A DNA stretch of 64,000 bases, from assembly GCF_040054535.1 (NCBI RefSeq), contig NC_090780.1, forward strand, positions 7,960,501 through 8,024,500. Direction: 5' to 3'. The stretch comes from Antennarius striatus (taxonomy: Eukaryota > Chordata > Actinopteri > Lophiiformes > Antennariidae). Every line of letters begins with the position of its first letter. Position 1 is the stretch's first letter. The notes beneath the pieces were generated by a model. It saw only the letters and a program-made list of their open reading frames with translations. It had not been told where the DNA came from and made no database searches. A program made the translations under genes and the position numbers. Positions 1 through 13,669 of this stretch are shown here, piece by piece.

Positions 1-217
1 TAATCCAAGTGGAAAAAATAATACCGGTGCAACTGAAATAAAGTCCGCGCGGTGATTGATGAGTAACCCATTCATGCATTTGTCTTGAACAGTGATTGGA
101 CAGCCTCCGCTCGGGGAGGTGGGATGTCTTTTGTCTCTCCACCAATCTGCGTCCATTCTCCTCCATCTCTGGGCTTTTATTGCTTCTCATCGAGTCTTCA
201 AAGAGCCCGGGGGCTGT

Positions 218-240
218 AATTAGGGGGCGGGCTCCCCGAG
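218..240 (+). promoter_or_regulatory. GC box in the sp7 5' leader
   Basis: A GGGGGCGGG motif at about 223-231 lies 120 bases before the sp7 start codon in a locally GC-rich leader. It matches a consensus Sp/KLF GC box. That it is functional, or that it is transcribed leader rather than promoter, is inference. Confidence 0.35.
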
Positions 241-350
241 CCTCAAAACACTTCCCGGCGTTGGAGCCCGACTTCTCCCAAACTGTCCCGGGACCCCGAG
301 CTGCGCTTCTCCCACTCCCCTCAGTTTCCTTAGGATTTTGTTTCTCAGGG

Positions 351-2733
351 ATGGCCGCATCTATTCTGGAGGTAGGGAATGTAATTGTAAGTATATTTTT
401 TCTTTATTCTTCAACAGAGCGTGAAATGTTTATTATGTGAATGTTGTTAAAATTCCAGAATTCCAGTCTGAAGAATTGTGTTACTCTAAATATTGTGATT
501 CAGCAGGATGATCAACTGCAGGTGAACAGACCAAAGTTCTGAATGCTTACTTATTTAAAGTAACTTGATAGTTTGGTTGGCAACGAAAACACGTGTTGAT
601 TCCACATGCAAGTGGAATTATAAGTGGATATCAAGTTATCTGATATGACTACAAACCACAGCGCATGACATGAAATGGACAGGCAGGATTGTCAAGGAAT
701 TATAGGAAGTTAAAGACTGATTAACCAATGATTAACCAATCACAAATGACTAGACAGTCTGAACTACAATCATTTGATTTATGTCAATAATTTGAGTTAC
801 TTGTTATACTTCGGGGATTACAAGAGATGTGTGGTTGAGAAAAGACAACTTTCCCAATAAGGTTATTGATATAAAGATATTGTAGGAGTATAATGTAAAT
901 TTTTTTTAAATTATTATTTGATTTCTTACACACATTGTGTGTAGAACGGTAGCACTACCAAACTTCAGTGAGGTGCTAGCGGGTCAGTGACCTGCCACAT
1001 GCACAAGAGAAGGGTTTCAATGTAGAGTCTTCTTAAGTGTCTTACAGTTTTATTTATTCTGTTGATGTACATGCAAAAAACAACAACAACAACAACACGA
1101 GATGAGGCATGTTGAAGGAGATATCAGTGCCTGGTGTGACAGAGCTGTAGAAAACTAACCCAAGACAAAATTTCTTGGCGTGGGAATTCCGTCTTCATCA
1201 AGCAGGAGCTTCTCAAACCTGAGCGCATGAACTCACTCTGATCACTTTGAACACAGAGAGCGAATGAAAATCCAGTGGTGGCAGTCAGACATGAGTTTTT
1301 TATTAGATTTGACACTGACAGAAGCAGCAGCAACAATCAGCTATTTCCTGCAGACAGTCTCATTTTCTCCCACATCTCCTCCTCCCCAGGAAGACCCACG
1401 TTATGGCTCCAGTCCTCTGGCTATGTTAACTGCTACCTGTAATAAGTTTGGCAGCACTAGCCCCGTCAGGGATTCAGCCACACCTGGGAAAACCGGCAGC
1501 ACTACTCCAGTAAAGAAGCCCTACAACATGACCTCTGACCTTCAGACAGCGAAGAACGGACGGACAGCAGATGGCAGTGGCCTGGCGGACTCCTACACTG
1601 GCTCCTTCACTGCAGCTGGAGGAGGAGGCAGTGGGCTGCTCACCCCCAGTGGAAGCCCCCCTCCTTCAGCTGGAGGCTACACTACAGAATATAATCCCTT
1701 CTCCCACTCCTTCCAGACCTCTGCCTCCCAAGACCCGTCTCTTTTAGTGTCCAAGGCGCACGCTACGGCCGACTGCCTCACCAGTGTCTACACCTCGCTG
1801 GATATGACGCACCCCTATGGATCCTGGTATAAAGCTGGCATTCACCCAGGCATTACTGCTGCGCCCGCGAATGCCACGTCCTCCTGGTGGGATGTCCATC
1901 CCAACTCCAACTGGCTGTCAGCAACCCAGCCCCAGGCAGACGGAGGTCTCCAGGCCTCCCTGCAGCCTGTAGCACCCCAGGCCTCTCTCAGCCCACAGCT
2001 ACCCAGTTACAGCACCGACTTTACCCCGCTTAACCCAGCTCCTTACCCTTCAGTGGGGCTGGGCTCCTCCTCACACCTCCTCCAGTCCTCCCAGCATATG
2101 CTGCCCCAAGAGATGTACAAGCCCAAGCCTGTGCCAAGCTCGGGGTTGATTGAGAGTCCTATGGGGTTAAAGCCAGCTAGGGGATCAGGGGGTTACAGTG
2201 GCGGTGCGCCCACCAGGTCCTCATGTGACTGCCCCAATTGCCAGGAGCTGGAGAGGCTTGGGGCCTCAGCTGCATCCCTGAGAAAGAAGCCGGTCCACAG
2301 CTGCCACATTCCAGGCTGTGGGAAGGTCTACGGCAAGGCCTCCCACCTGAAAGCCCACCTGCGCTGGCACACTGGCGAGCGCCCCTTTGTCTGCAACTGG
2401 CTGTTCTGCGGGAAACGTTTCACCCGCTCTGATGAACTGGAGAGGCACGTGCGCACCCACACGCGGGAGAAGAAGTTCACCTGTCTACTGTGCAACAAGC
2501 GTTTCACACGCAGCGACCACCTCTCCAAGCACCAGAAGACCCACGCAGACTCTGCAATGCCAGGGAAAGCTATAGCTGTGGACGGGGAGACCGATCCTCG
2601 GAGTGAGGAGACCACAGAGCTCAACGCCAGCGCCGTGCCCACCAATCCCGTAGCCGACCAAATCGCCAACGGAGATGACAAGACTGGCACGCCCAATGGA
2701 GTGGAGAACAGCAGTGGACTGCTGGAGATCTAA
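351..2733 (+). CDS. sp7: Sp7/osterix zinc-finger transcription factor
   Basis: Two coding exons, 351-371 (MAASILE, donor GTAGGG) and 1390-2733 (acceptor CCCCAG), join in phase 0 to give about 454 residues. Sp7 is the Krueppel/Sp-family nuclear activator needed for osteoblast differentiation. Seen directly: the Sp box [15 protein letters not shown] at about residues 13-27, a long Ser/Pro/Gly-rich activation region, a Buttonhead box (CDCPNCQE, about residue 286), then three C2H2 fingers (about 310-393) with the family DNA-contact helices [16 protein letters not shown] and RSDHLSKH. The short first exon MAASILE followed by E-D-P-R-Y-G is the family start, so the upstream in-frame ATG at 1264 lies in the intron and is rejected. 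No frame breaks. The nearest neighbour downstream is tarbp2, 11 kb away on the same strand. Identification is by recognition of the family sequence and is strong. Confidence 0.96.
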
Positions 2734-4600
<1,867 letters not shown>

Positions 4601-4606
4601 GCTCGC

Positions 4607-4732
<126 letters not shown>

Positions 4733-7499
4733 CAGTCACTTCAAGTGACTCTCGTGTCTCCGTCCAGTTTTCTGCCGGGTCATGCAGGCTCTGCTGCTGA
4801 CTAATAAAAATACTTGAGGTGGGTGGATTCTGCATTAAACGAGAGATAGCCTCAGGAATGAGGCCTAAAATGGATGTGCCCTATTCCAAAAGACCTTTAG
4901 TAGCATGTAAATAACCATCATAGCTGACAGGTGCCGCTTGAAATAGATGCTGAGTGCATGAAACAGAAATAGAACCATTAAAATCCTTTCCCCAACAAAG
5001 TGACAAACATGATTTTCCAGTGGCAAAAAATAAAGCATTGCTGACAATATTTGATGTATAAAGTGAGGAGTGTCATCCCAGCGATGAAGACTTGTGCAAC
5101 TGGAAACCCCTCCACTCCACTGCTGCAACATTTACACATCCCAGGCTGCATGGTTCCAATTTAGGGCTTCTAATGAGCTGTAGTTGAGGTCAATTTATAT
5201 AAAACGTCCCCGGGCCGACTCTGTCATCAAGGACCAACATGTTTATGGTGGTCTGAAGTGGGCGTATGGTCGAGTCCACAACATAAAAGACAAACGGGAG
5301 AACGGGGTATGGGCAGGGTGTGTCAGGCCAGCGGCTGAGGCGAGGGTGGGGGGTTAAGAAGACGTTCGGCAGCATTTAAATCCTCCGCTGCTACTGGTGT
5401 TTTCTTCTTTTTTTAAAACACACTCCCTCAGCAGCAGCGGTGACGCAGGGTAGCCTTAACTTTATTTTTGCTTCTTTTATTTAGAAAGCCAGGAAACATC
5501 AAGTGTTGCTTCAAATATGGTTATAAAAGAAAAATACACATGGAGTGACACATAGCGGCAGAGGAAGATGCAGACAATCTGTTCCATATGGTGTTCCCAC
5601 ATGTGCTTCCTTTACAGGACTGTATTGCTGCTCTACAAGGCTTGTTAGGACTGAAGGTTATTCCAGAGACACACCTGTTAAAGTCATCACACAGACCATT
5701 TCAGACCCGGCGAACACAAAGATGTAATTTGAAAACATCCACTCGAGCCATGTTTAATTTAGCCACAAGACTTGATGAGTTACACAAACTTTTGCTTAAT
5801 GAATTACTCCCGGAAGTTTCATCTCACTGGGGTCACAGCTGTTTAAAATGAGGGAACAACTTTGTATGATGTGTTAAACAAAATGCAAATGAAACTCCTT
5901 TCCTGTCATTATCTGGTCCTAACTGAGCAGGCAGTTGAAACAATGGGCCATGCTCTGATGTAGCCACAGGCATGTGAACGCCGGGTGGGTAGAAGGAGGG
6001 GCGGTGGGAGATAGGACAAAAGCACAGGTGTCTACAGGTGTGGGGGCAGAAAGGGAAACAGTCAGCATGGCCAAAGGCTTAGCAGTCAAGCTGCAAGACA
6101 ACAACAAGATAAGGGCTTTTTGTCAAAGGGTAGAGGGTTATTATCCTGAGTGAACCATAACATGGGGAGGTCAGCTCTCAGGAGCTGGAGAGGAAACCCA
6201 AACAGATAAGAGAGGGTGAGCAGTAAAAAGGTCACGCTGTCCTAAGATCTACTCTGTTCATAATTTACGTTTTTCAGGAGTGAAAACAACACTTTACAAA
6301 AAAAAATCTTCATTTATGTTGTTAACTTTGGACACAGTTTTACCTCTGGATCCAGCTGATGCAACAGTCATGCGTCTTGCAGCACGACCTCCTGTGTCAC
6401 CTCACTGAAGCATTATGACGCCCATGATGGAGGTTAGACCATCCTCATTTTTAGCTAAACTAACAGCACCCTGCTCGCCTCCAACAGTCGAACTTAAAGC
6501 GTTTTTCATATTTCCCAATCCTGGTGTCACAGCCTTTTCCAGCCTTGAACTGCTTTTATAGTTTTAAGGGAGTCCTCCCTTGCTGCCCAAATGCACCAAA
6601 TGCGGTACTAAATGAGGCCATTTTGTTTATAGGAACTGCGGGAGGGTTGTGGGCAACTGTGCCCCTTTAAAAAGATAATATGCTTCCCATTTAATGGCCT
6701 CCGGATGACAAATTGCTTCCAGGGTAAAATGAAGTTAAGAAAATTGCATGGGTGACACATAAAGATGCATTTCCACTTAAGAGAAGATGTTTGACATCCA
6801 TAATTCAATGATACGCAGCACTAGGTACAAGAAGGAGTAGTTTGGAATACGTGCCCATACGACGTGGATGAAAAAAAGTCAATTTTTTGGCTCTTTCTCA
6901 GTGATCAAAACTATTTATCATCATGAAACAATCTAGTAAGATTTATTTTCCAGGTTTCAGATTTAAGGCCATCAGAATGGGGCTGTAGAAGGACCACAAA
7001 GAGCACAGATGAAATACTTAACATTTTACACGGGGTTTTTTTTTTTTAAAGAGTTGCCATAGAAGTTTTTGGCATGGTTGGACTGAAACTTGGCCATTTA
7101 TACCCTAATACCCTTACAAATGTCTCAAATGCCCATTAACAGTTCTTTCCTTTTGAAACTGCTTACTATCTTGATGCCATTCTGACTGACATTAAGCCCA
7201 AACCCATCTTGTTTGCTTTTTTGCTCAAAATTCAAGCCACTAAATACTTCCTTGGAACATTTTAAGCGAAGTGATCTGAGAGAGGGAGAGTGCAGAAAAT
7301 GGGTGGCAAATATGCAAAAATGTAAAAATCCTCCTGAGAAAAGGTAGAGAAAGCACAACTGGGATGACTTGCCACTAAAAGCATTGAGAAAGCGTAATTG
7401 AGAAAGGAGAGGAGGCCAAATGGCAAATAAATCTGGATTTTGATCAACGGAATGAAGAAACTGAAGGAAGAAAAAAGAGTCAGGAAGGACAGAATGGAA

Positions 7500-7511
7500 G
7501 GGGGGGAGGGG

Positions 7512-7550
<39 letters not shown>

Positions 7551-7560
7551 GGGGAGAGGG
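7500..7560. repeat. (GA)n/G-rich microsatellite
   Basis: Purine-only stretch of GA repeats flanked by runs of G. It is pure polypurine on the plus strand over about 60 bases. Confidence 0.9.
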
Positions 7561-7878
7561 AGGGAGTGTCAAATGCAGAGAGACAACTGAATGATTTGGA
7601 TTGCGAGCAGGGAGCCAGGGTTGGCAGGGTTTTGGTGGAGGAGTGTGGTGGTTCAGAAGTCCTCCAGCGCGAGGCGCCAGTGTGTCCGGCGGGGGCCCTG
7701 ACCATGAGCTGCCTCACCCCCCCAGAGCCACGGCCACAAACCCCCTCTCCCCCCTTCACCACCAGCACCGCCACCCATCCAACCCAAAACCCACTGGAAG
7801 GCAGCGTTCCACTGAAGCTGCTGCTGCTGCTGGATGTTTATTTAATATTCTGAAGAAATTGAAATATCTCTGTGGGTT

Positions 7879-7892
7879 AACACACACACACA

Positions 7893-7942
<50 letters not shown>
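7879..7942. repeat. (CA)n microsatellite
   Basis: About 30 CA units with one TA interruption near 7900. Confidence 0.95.
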
Positions 7943-8437
7943 TACATACTCAGCTGCACACACGGACGTGCATGCACACATACATTCACACGCATTACCG
8001 CCACGATTTATAAATAAATAAAGTACAGTAATAATGTTCTCTTGATCTGGAGCCAAGAATAGAGATGGAGAAAATCTTTTTCAAATGGTGTTTTCAGAAG
8101 CGTGGAGGGAGGAGCGTGAATGTCTGACGCTGCATGTTGTCTGAGCAGGCAGAACATTTCAGACTGACTCCCATGGAGAGGATTTAGCATCACCAAAAAG
8201 GTTGACAAAGGAGGAACAGAGGATGTGACGGTGAAAATAAATAAGGCTAAATATTCTTTGGTAATGAAAGTCCTTTACCAACGGATGCTATAAAAACTAT
8301 GTTGAGCAATGTGGCTGATCTGGGTGTGTGGTCTATCAGCGAGGACGAGTATGAGGTGATCTGGAAGTGTTAGAAGTACAAATCTACTGTACGTGCCAGT
8401 CTTTTCCTACATGTGTGTGAGTTCATCCATGCAGGGG

Positions 8438-8438
8438 T

Positions 8439-8494
<56 letters not shown>
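8438..8494. repeat. (CA)n microsatellite
   Basis: About 28 uninterrupted CA units. Confidence 0.95.
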
Positions 8495-8496
<2 letters not shown>

Positions 8497-10987
8497 TCAT
8501 GATGAGTCTCTCATCATTACAAAGCAATTCCTTCAGACAGAAATCCCTTAAACAGTTTCTGGTTTTTTGGGCTTCATACTAACCCCCTTCTGTCTCCTCT
8601 CTCCTCAACAGCCACCAACCACTGCTGCTGCCAAAAATAACACAGGAGCGCCACTCGAACCCGCGCCTCACCACAGCACAGCTTGGCCGCATGAGAGGGA
8701 TCAAAACACACACAAAAAAGGAAACACATCATATTGTGGAAGGAGGGAAAAAGAGCATTCATGCAGATCCATGCTTGAAGATATCTGCTGATGATTTTGG
8801 CAACCAAAGAACCACACACACTAATGCATAGAGCCAGGACAGGACAAGGAAAGTTTGTGTGGGTCTATGGGTGCATATGCTTTTGGATATGCTTTTGGGG
8901 TGCAACTGCTAAGGTGGCATTCATGTCTGATTTCTTTTTGTCGGAGATTGAACAAATAAAGGCCCAGCAAACATAGCAAATGAATGCAGAAGGCATGAAT
9001 GATCACAGGTCAGTTAGGGTGTGCGGATTGTAGCTTTGGGAGTTCAGACAGGAGACAACTTGACTCGTTGTTGTGAGTATCTTTGTGTTGCACTTGGCTA
9101 AATGGACTTATGCATGTTGACACAATGATGCCAGCAAATGAAGCCATCAGCATCAAAACTTCTCAGTGGTGGCCAGCAGGGGTTTATGAGCAAACCGTTA
9201 AGGGATTAATTGTCAAGCCACAGAAACAAAGGAATTGATGGAAAATGTACTGAAACATTTCATGGAAGTTCTGCTAAATTGGTTGTGCAGCAGGCTCCGT
9301 GCTTCTTGGTTCAAATGTTTTTAAGGGTCTGCACACCACGGCAAAAGGATCATCCAAACTAAGCAAAGAACCACTGAAATTCCATTTGTAAGCATTCTTT
9401 TTTCTCAGGCACCACTATTCTTAACTACATAACGATCTTCTTTGTTTTGTTTTTGATTTCCTAGATTATGAATATATGAAAAAATTCCTTCCCCTTCACT
9501 GTATAAAAGAAGAGTGAATTTTGATTATGGCTGGATAAATATACTGTATTTTCGCATTTATTGTTATTTTATTTCAACACCACTCTGCACCATTTTAATT
9601 TTTAACTGAGCATAAGAAATGTTTATCTATTTGTGTACTTGATGTTCTTATGTAGAGCACCTTGTTTGTCATCCACCCAACAGTAAATGAAACTGTATCT
9701 GCAGCATATCTTGTAAAGTATACATTCCAGCTTCATTGAATTTTATACTAATATTAACCGTGATAATCAGCTGTGCGTTTTGATATTTAGATTTTCAATA
9801 TATAGTGATGCATGTCAGCTTCAGATGATGCTTGCTGTTACCATGAAGAGGAATATCTGTGTACATTTCTTGAACAGCTAGGCCACATTTACTCCAATCC
9901 CTATTAAATTTAAATAGGGTTCAGAGATTTTTGTCACTTAGGAAATCAGTTTACCAAATCTATCTGGTTCTGTGTTAATGTTAGTTTAAAAGCAGCATGA
10001 AAAATGTGATGACTGAAATTAACATGCATGTGCTTTCTGTATCTTTTTCTTGAGTGTTCTCTATGTACTGTATGAATGGTTTATTATTATTTTTTATTGT
10101 GGATTTTAATTAAGCATTTTACATGTGTTGCCTTTTAATTCGTGTGATTGGCTGCCGCCTTCTCCAAGACTCTCTTGTAAAAGAGATGTCCTGGTTATAT
10201 AATGTACACAATACAGTAAAACAAGTGGAGACAGGTGCCGGTCTGCACAAGGCACCGCAGTACAAGGCACCGATTCAGAGGAAGGCGGACGCGCAGATCA
10301 TTAGTGGTGTGTCGCCATCTTCCGGTGACCTGTGGTCATAACATCAGTCACGACAAACGACTATGACTCAAAAGTAGACGAGTTAACAACTAATGATAAA
10401 AACTCTTTTTCTTTTTTTTTTGACAGGTGCGTTTTGATAGCTGGCCGTTTTGATCAGCAGTAATAATAATCATAGAATACCTTCCATTTGATTTTATCTC
10501 TCCACCTATATATTGTATTTGGTTAAGCTCATTTGAAAACCTCACCCTGTCACGTTTTAACTCCACCCACTACCTGTCAATCAAGCGCCCAACCAATCAC
10601 GGCGCCGAACCAATCACGGCGCATCTGCCAGAAGGAATCACGTGAACAATATGGCGAGGCTTTTTGTTGTGGTTACGACTTTCATCCACACGACAACACA
10701 GATATTGAGGACGAAAACACCGGCCAAACAAAAGTGTTGTTTTTAAATAAAAACCAATGATATGACTCAAGCATAATCACTGGCTATACCTTCTTCTTTT
10801 CCTTTCAGCTTTTCCCTTCAGGGGTCGTCACAGCGAATCAATTTCCTCCATCTAGCCCTGTCCTTTGAATCCTCTTCTCTCACACCAACTACCTTCATGT
10901 CCTCCCTCATTACAGCCATAAACCTCCTCTTTGGTCTTCCTCTAGGCCTCCTGCCTGGCAGTTCAAAACTCAGCATCCTTCTACCAA

Positions 10988-11163
<176 letters not shown>

Positions 11164-11238
11164 CTTTATTAATTACAGTATAAAATTAAAATATAAACAG
11201 TATAAAATTGAATTAAAATATAAAACAGTATAAAAAAT

Positions 11239-11242
<4 letters not shown>

Positions 11243-11302
<60 letters not shown>
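11243..11302. repeat. (TA)n microsatellite inside a LINE 3' UTR
   Basis: About 28 TA units lie between two copies of an AAACAGTATAAAATTAAATT-like motif in the 3' UTR of the nested LINE. Confidence 0.9.
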
Positions 11303-11304
<2 letters not shown>

Positions 11305-13063
11305 AGTATAAAATTAAATTAAATTTAAATTAAATTAAATCCATTCAACCCCGTGCTGACCTCGCCACCTCCCCCCCGCTCCTCCTGAGAGAGTCACTGT
11401 ACCCCCTGATGGCACGGGGCACGAAGGAGGACCTCAGCCTCTCTGTGGAGGCGCTGTGTGACAGCAGTCTGTCGCTGAAGGTGCTTCTCTGCTGGGAGAA
11501 GGTGGTGTGTAGGGGGTGCCTGGTGTTGTTCATGATAACCTTAATTTTAGACATGGTCCTGCTCTCCAGAAGAATATCCACAGAGTCCAGGCTCAGCCCG
11601 ACCACTGAGCCCGCTCTGAGGATGAGTCTGTTCAGACGGTCCATATCTCTTTTCCTGGCCCCCCCCACCCCAACACACAATGGCGTATGACAGCACACTG
11701 GAGACTATGGACTGATAGAACATGAGAAGGAGCTCAGGACAGATGTTGAAGGAGGCCAGCCTCCTCAGGAAGTACATCCTGCTCTGACCCTTCTTGTACA
11801 CACAGTTGGAGTTGAGTGACCAGTCCAGTCTGCTGTCTAGCTGCAGTCCCAGATACTTATAGTTTTCTACCACTTCCACCTCACTGCTCTTGATGATCAC
11901 TGGCTGTGGAGAGGGAGGTGCCCGCCGGAAATCCAGCACCATCTCCTTTGTCTTGGAGACGTTGAGCTGGAGCTGGTTCTGTTGGCACCACTCCACGAAG
12001 TCAGCCACCAATGCCCTGTACCCCCCCTCATCACCCTCCCAGATACATGCCACTATCGCGGTGTCATCGGAGTACTTCTGTATGTGGCATGTATCCGAGT
12101 TGTGCTTGAAGTCTGATGTGTAGAGGGTGAAGAGAATGGGGGACAGAACGGTCCCCTGTGGTGCCCCCGTGCTGCTGGTCACCATAGAAGACAAACAGTC
12201 CCCCATACGGACGTACTGGGGTCTGTCCGTTAGGTTGTCCGTAATATATTCACTATCTCTCCTCTGGACATGTCCAAACCATCTCATCTCTGACTTTATC
12301 TCCAAAACCTCTAACATGTGCTGTCCCTCTGATGTACTCATTCCTGATCCTATCCTTCCTGGTCACTCCCAGAGAGAACCTCAGCATCTTCATCTCTGCT
12401 ACCTCCAGCTCTGTCTCCTGTCTTTTCCTCAGTGACACTGTCTCTAGACCAAACAACACCGCTGGTCTCACCACAGTTTTGTACACCTTTCCTTTCATTT
12501 TAGCTGAAACTCTTCTATCACACATCACACCTGACACTTTCCTCCACCCGTTCCATCCTGCCTGTACACGCTTCTTCACTTCTTTCCCACACTCTCCATT
12601 GCTCTGGACTGTTGACCCTAAGTACTTCAAATCCTCCACCTTCTTGATCTCTTCTCCCTGTAAACTCACTCTTCCACTTGGGTCCCTCTCATTCACACAC
12701 ATGTACTCTGTCTTACTGCGGCTAACCTTCATTCCTCTCCTTTCCAGGACAAACCTCCCCCTCTCTAGCTTCTCCTCCACCTGTTCCCTGCTCTCACTGC
12801 AGATCACAATTTCATCTGCAAACATCATAGTCCATGGAGATTCCTGTCTAACCTCATCTGTCAGCCTGTCCATCACCATAGTGAACAAGAAGGGGCTCAG
12901 AGCTGATCCCTGATGCAGTCCCACCTCCACCTTGAACTCCTCTGTCACACCTACAGCACACCTCACCACTGTCTTACAGTCCTCACACATGTCCTGCACC
13001 GCTCTCACAAACTTCTCTGCCACTCCAGACTTCCTCATACAATACCACAGTTCTTTTCTGGGC

Positions 13064-13206
13064 TAGTGTAGTGTATGTCTTGTGTTATGTCCTTTGGTGT
13101 CAGTGTTTCTTTTTTTATCCAGTATTCATCATGTAATGCCTGAGCAGTGGATATGTGCAATTTCCTCTGGGATTAATAAAGTGTCTGTCTGTCTGTCTGT
13201 CTGTGA
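13064..13206 (+). mobile_element. LINE 3' end with (GTCT)n tail
   Basis: Plus-strand segment ending GGGATTAATAAAGT followed by five to six GTCT units. This is the same tail architecture as the nested element at 10986-12244 but in the opposite orientation. It lies within RTE copy A, replacing sequence present in copy C at about 42527-42646. Confidence 0.65.
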
Positions 13207-13240
13207 AACCATACTGCAGCTCACAAATGTTAATTATAGT

Positions 13241-13669
13241 GTATGAGAGTGTAACGTTGTGTGTAGTGTATGAATGTGTGACACTATAATTTATTATACA
13301 TCATAATTTTTCTTTTTTTTTTAAGAATCTCCAGAAGGACAACTTCAATTAATCTACAACCGAACCTTCTTGATCTCGTGAAGAGGTTCGGGGGAGTTAC
13401 AATCGTTCCACACAGTCGCCGGTAATTTCCTGTGTTCAAAACGAACGAACCCAAAGAGCTTCGGACCAATCAGAGTTCGAGTTTCATGGAACTCCGGCTA
13501 CGTCATAACTGTGCACCTAAAGGACAGTTGTGCATTTTATCTGAGAGCAAAACAGGGTCTGTCTGCACTTCACATGTCTGAAAAACACCGTCAGACGCGA
13601 GCAGCTGTCTGTCTTCTTTGGAGGATTAACCATCCGAAAGCGATCGGCACTGTTCGCGTGAAATAGGGA
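13241..13669 (+). promoter_or_regulatory. tarbp2 upstream and 5' leader region
   Basis: About 430 bases before the tarbp2 start codon. Base composition becomes GC-richer and CpG-containing from about 13480, which fits a CpG-type housekeeping promoter. No TATA box was seen close to the start. The transcription start itself cannot be read from sequence. Confidence 0.4.

Larger units (their letters stand above)
4733..10790. other. Intergenic DNA between sp7 and tarbp2
   Basis: About 6 kb read on both strands without a recognisable coding exon. It holds microsatellites (7500-7560 GA-rich, 7879-7942 CA, 8438-8494 CA) and otherwise AT-rich single-copy-looking sequence. The longest open frame (minus, 7262-7774) crosses the GA tract and is low complexity. 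Distal sp7 enhancers could lie here, but nothing in the sequence alone shows them. Confidence 0.5.

Noticed and set aside
1264-1389. Upstream ATG extension of the sp7 main exon
   Set aside because: It precedes a clear polypyrimidine-CAG acceptor at 1389, and the true start exon MAASILE at 351 splices in phase.
12332-12913. Plus-strand frames over the RTE copies (also 18682-19195, 41909-43331)
   Set aside because: They are antisense shadows of the reverse-transcriptase frame. Only the element strand shows RT motifs.
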